Below, one piece after another: positions 6,923 to 7,984 of a stretch of 7,984 nucleotides of DNA; the stretch's first letter is position 1; every line of letters begins with the position of its first letter. Under the pieces are notes generated by a model that was not told where the DNA came from, searched no databases, and was given only the letters and a program-made list of their open reading frames with translations. Where the stretch lies: NCBI GenBank assembly GCA_039184055.1, contig JBCDBH010000278.1, positions 1 to 7,984 on the forward strand, in the 5' to 3' direction. The position numbers were made by a program, and so were the translations under genes. This DNA is from JBCDBH01 sp039184055 (GTDB lineage Bacteria; Acidobacteriota; Thermoanaerobaculia; Multivoradales; J023).

Positions 6923-7810
6923 ATGAGCATCTCTTCTCGCGCCCGTCGCGGGCCCGATCCTTTTCTCGGGGTCGATCCACCCGCCGACCCTTCGACGGCC
7001 CGTTCCGTCATCGTGCCCGTGCCGTTCGAACGCACCGTCTCCTACGGCCGTGGCACGAATCGTGGTCCGGCGGCGGTGCTCACCGCTTCGCAACAGGTCG
7101 AGTTGTGGGACGAGGAGCTCGAACGCGAGCCCGCCGATCACGGTGTGCTGACCACCCCGGCGATCGAACCGGGCGCCTTCGATCTCAGCGCCGCGCTCGA
7201 CGAGATCGAAAATCGTCTTCACGACGAGATGAGCGACGAGCGTTTTGTCGTCGCCGTCGGCGGCGAGCACAGTTTGAGCATCGCCGCGATCCGCGCCGCA
7301 CACGCTCGCTTCGGCGACATCGGCGTGGTGCAATTCGACGCTCACGCCGATCTGCGCGCCTCGTACGAAGGTACGGAGCTCAGCCACGCCTGTGTGATGC
7401 GGCGGGTGATCGACGATCTCGGGCTGGCCACGGCGGCGGTCGGGATCCGCTCGCTCTCGGGTCCCGAAGCGGAGCTCATCCGCGATCGCGACCTCGGCGT
7501 GCTGTGGGCGCGTGACCTCGACGATCGCCCGTTGGAGCGTTTCACCGAGCTGCTCGACGCCCTGCCACGACGGGTGTTTCTGACCTTCGACGTCGACTAT
7601 TTCGACCCCGCTCTGCTGCCGGCGACCGGAACCCCAGAGCCCGGTGGCGGTCGCTGGTGGCCGACGCTGCGCTTGTTGCGTCATCTCTTCGCGGTCAAGG
7701 AAGTGGTCGCCATGGATGTCGTCGAGCTGGCGCCGATTCCGGGGCAGCCGGCGAGCGATTTCATCACCGCGCGTCTGATCTACAAATGCCTGGGTTGGCG
7801 TTGGCCATGA
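6923..7810 (+). CDS. speB: Agmatinase/arginase superfamily ureohydrolase
   Basis: A 295-residue ureohydrolase close to the usual agmatinase length. It would hydrolyse a guanidino compound, most simply agmatine to putrescine and urea, in the cytoplasm with a di-manganese centre. All six metal ligands are visible: H116 in GGEHS, D139/H141/D143 in FDAHAD, and D223/D225 in TFDVDYFDP. 'YEGTELSHACVMRR' (148-161) is the substrate-loop wording usual in bacterial and archaeal agmatinases. By contrast PATGTP (233-238) has the alanine typical of arginases where agmatinases usually have PGTGTP, so substrate is not certain. Arginase, guanidinobutyrase or another guanidino-hydrolase remain possible. No polyamine gene such as arginine decarboxylase is in view to help. 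ATG 6923 is the first start in frame after the divergent gap, and it lacks a Shine-Dalgarno. The gene is monocistronic within the window or followed by the kinase after 67 nt. Confidence 0.92.
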   Translation: MSISSRARRGPDPFLGVDPPADPSTARSVIVPVPFERTVSYGRGTNRGPAAVLTASQQVELWDEELEREPADHGVLTTPAIEPGAFDLSAALDEIENRLHDEMSDERFVVAVGGEHSLSIAAIRAAHARFGDIGVVQFDAHADLRASYEGTELSHACVMRRVIDDLGLATAAVGIRSLSGPEAELIRDRDLGVLWARDLDDRPLERFTELLDALPRRVFLTFDVDYFDPALLPATGTPEPGGGRWWPTLRLLRHLFAVKEVVAMDVVELAPIPGQPASDFITARLIYKCLGWRWP

Positions 7811-7822
7811 CCATCCGCGTGG

Positions 7823-7851
7823 ATGACGTCATGCGCCAGAACCGCTAGACT
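7823..7851 (+). promoter_or_regulatory. Candidate promoter for the protein kinase gene
   Basis: ATGACG (7823-7828) and TAGACT (7846-7851) are separated by exactly 17 nt, each matching four of six sigma70 consensus positions. The predicted transcription start near 7858 would leave a leader of about 20 nt before ATG 7878. The element sits in the 67-nt gap after the ureohydrolase stop. No terminator hairpin is seen there, so readthrough from the upstream gene is also possible. Confidence 0.35.
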
Positions 7852-7877
7852 CTGAGCTTCATTACGACGGGTTCCCG

Positions 7878-7984
7878 ATGGAAAAAGAGAAGATCGGCAA
7901 ATATGAGGTGCTCGAGAAAATCGGCTCGGGTGGCTTTGCCGTGGTCTACAAGGGGTATGACCCGTTCATCAAGCGACCGGTGGC
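7878..7984 (+). CDS. Serine/threonine protein kinase, N-terminal fragment cut by window edge
   Basis: Only 35 codons are visible before the right edge. They read as the start of a eukaryotic-type protein kinase: 'IGKYEVLEKIG' leads into the nucleotide-binding glycine loop GSGGFAVVYKG (16-26), followed by 'YDPFIKRPV' (27-35) just before the expected VAIK lysine strand. The third loop glycine of GxGxxG is replaced by alanine, a tolerated variant in bacterial kinases. Such kinases phosphorylate Ser/Thr and often carry C-terminal sensor, repeat or effector domains, none of which can be seen here. ATG 7878 is the only plausible start: an in-frame TGA lies upstream at 7824-7826 with no start codon between. 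No strong Shine-Dalgarno is present. The family call rests on a short segment, but its wording is characteristic. Confidence 0.85.
   Translation, partial: MEKEKIGKYEVLEKIGSGGFAVVYKGYDPFIKRPV

Noticed and set aside
6833..7684. 283-codon leftward open frame opposite the ureohydrolase, reaching the divergent promoter region
   Set aside because: Low-complexity, Arg/Gly-rich, no family features, and fully antisense to a ureohydrolase with all metal ligands. It would also overlap the operator-like region.
7807..7848. 13-codon rightward ORF (MTIRVDDVMRQNR) overlapping the ureohydrolase stop as ATGA
   Set aside because: Too short and featureless, and its end coincides with the candidate kinase promoter -10. 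Chance overlap is the simpler reading.
1..7984. Mobile element, prophage, CRISPR array, toxin-antitoxin or defence system
   Set aside because: No transposase, integrase, terminal inverted repeats, spaced repeats, or small paired genes were found. RadC can occur on mobile elements, but its neighbours here are conserved housekeeping genes.

Overview
The window reads as a chromosomal, mostly housekeeping segment from a high-GC, probably Gram-negative bacterium (about 60-65% G+C by eye). The genes are tightly packed, codons prefer G or C at the third position, and many long antisense open frames are shadows of real genes. A clue to lineage is the protein kinase at the right edge, which starts with a glycine loop followed by 'DPFIKR'. 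I associate that wording with multi-kinase genomes such as Acidobacteriota (Thermoanaerobaculia-like) or myxobacteria-like 'delta' groups. This is a weak inference from memory; no rRNA or other phylogenetic marker is present.

Layout: a leftward cluster of six genes fills positions 6780 down to 1. In transcription order it is radC (JAMM/MPN-domain RadC protein), hslO (Hsp33 redox chaperone), metG (methionyl-tRNA synthetase with a C-terminal tRNA-binding domain), a TatD-family metal-dependent hydrolase, a family-39-like membrane glycosyltransferase, and an M50B-type membrane metallopeptidase cut by the left edge. Gaps are 9 nt (radC/hslO), 126 nt (hslO/metG), a 4-nt GTGA overlap (metG/tatD), 6 nt (tatD/glycosyltransferase) and 8 nt (glycosyltransferase/peptidase). 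The 126-nt gap is the only place inside the cluster where a separate promoter would fit. It holds a 12-nt direct repeat, an exact TTGACA and a near-palindrome.

To the right, a 142-nt divergent intergenic region with a good radC ribosome binding site and an operator-like inverted repeat separates radC from a rightward ureohydrolase gene (agmatinase/arginase superfamily, all six metal ligands present). After 67 nt with a plausible promoter, a rightward serine/threonine protein kinase gene begins and is cut by the right edge after 35 codons.

How the genes fit together: metG-tatD is a recurrent bacterial neighbourhood, and radC, hslO and metG are ordinary conserved genes. The glycosyltransferase and peptidase are both polytopic membrane proteins appended to the translation-related cluster, and their link to it is unknown. 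No gene-free stretch exceeds 300 nt. I see no tRNA, rRNA, CRISPR, insertion sequence, phage gene or toxin-antitoxin pair. I found no convincing evidence of a new biological system; the findings below are modest leads.
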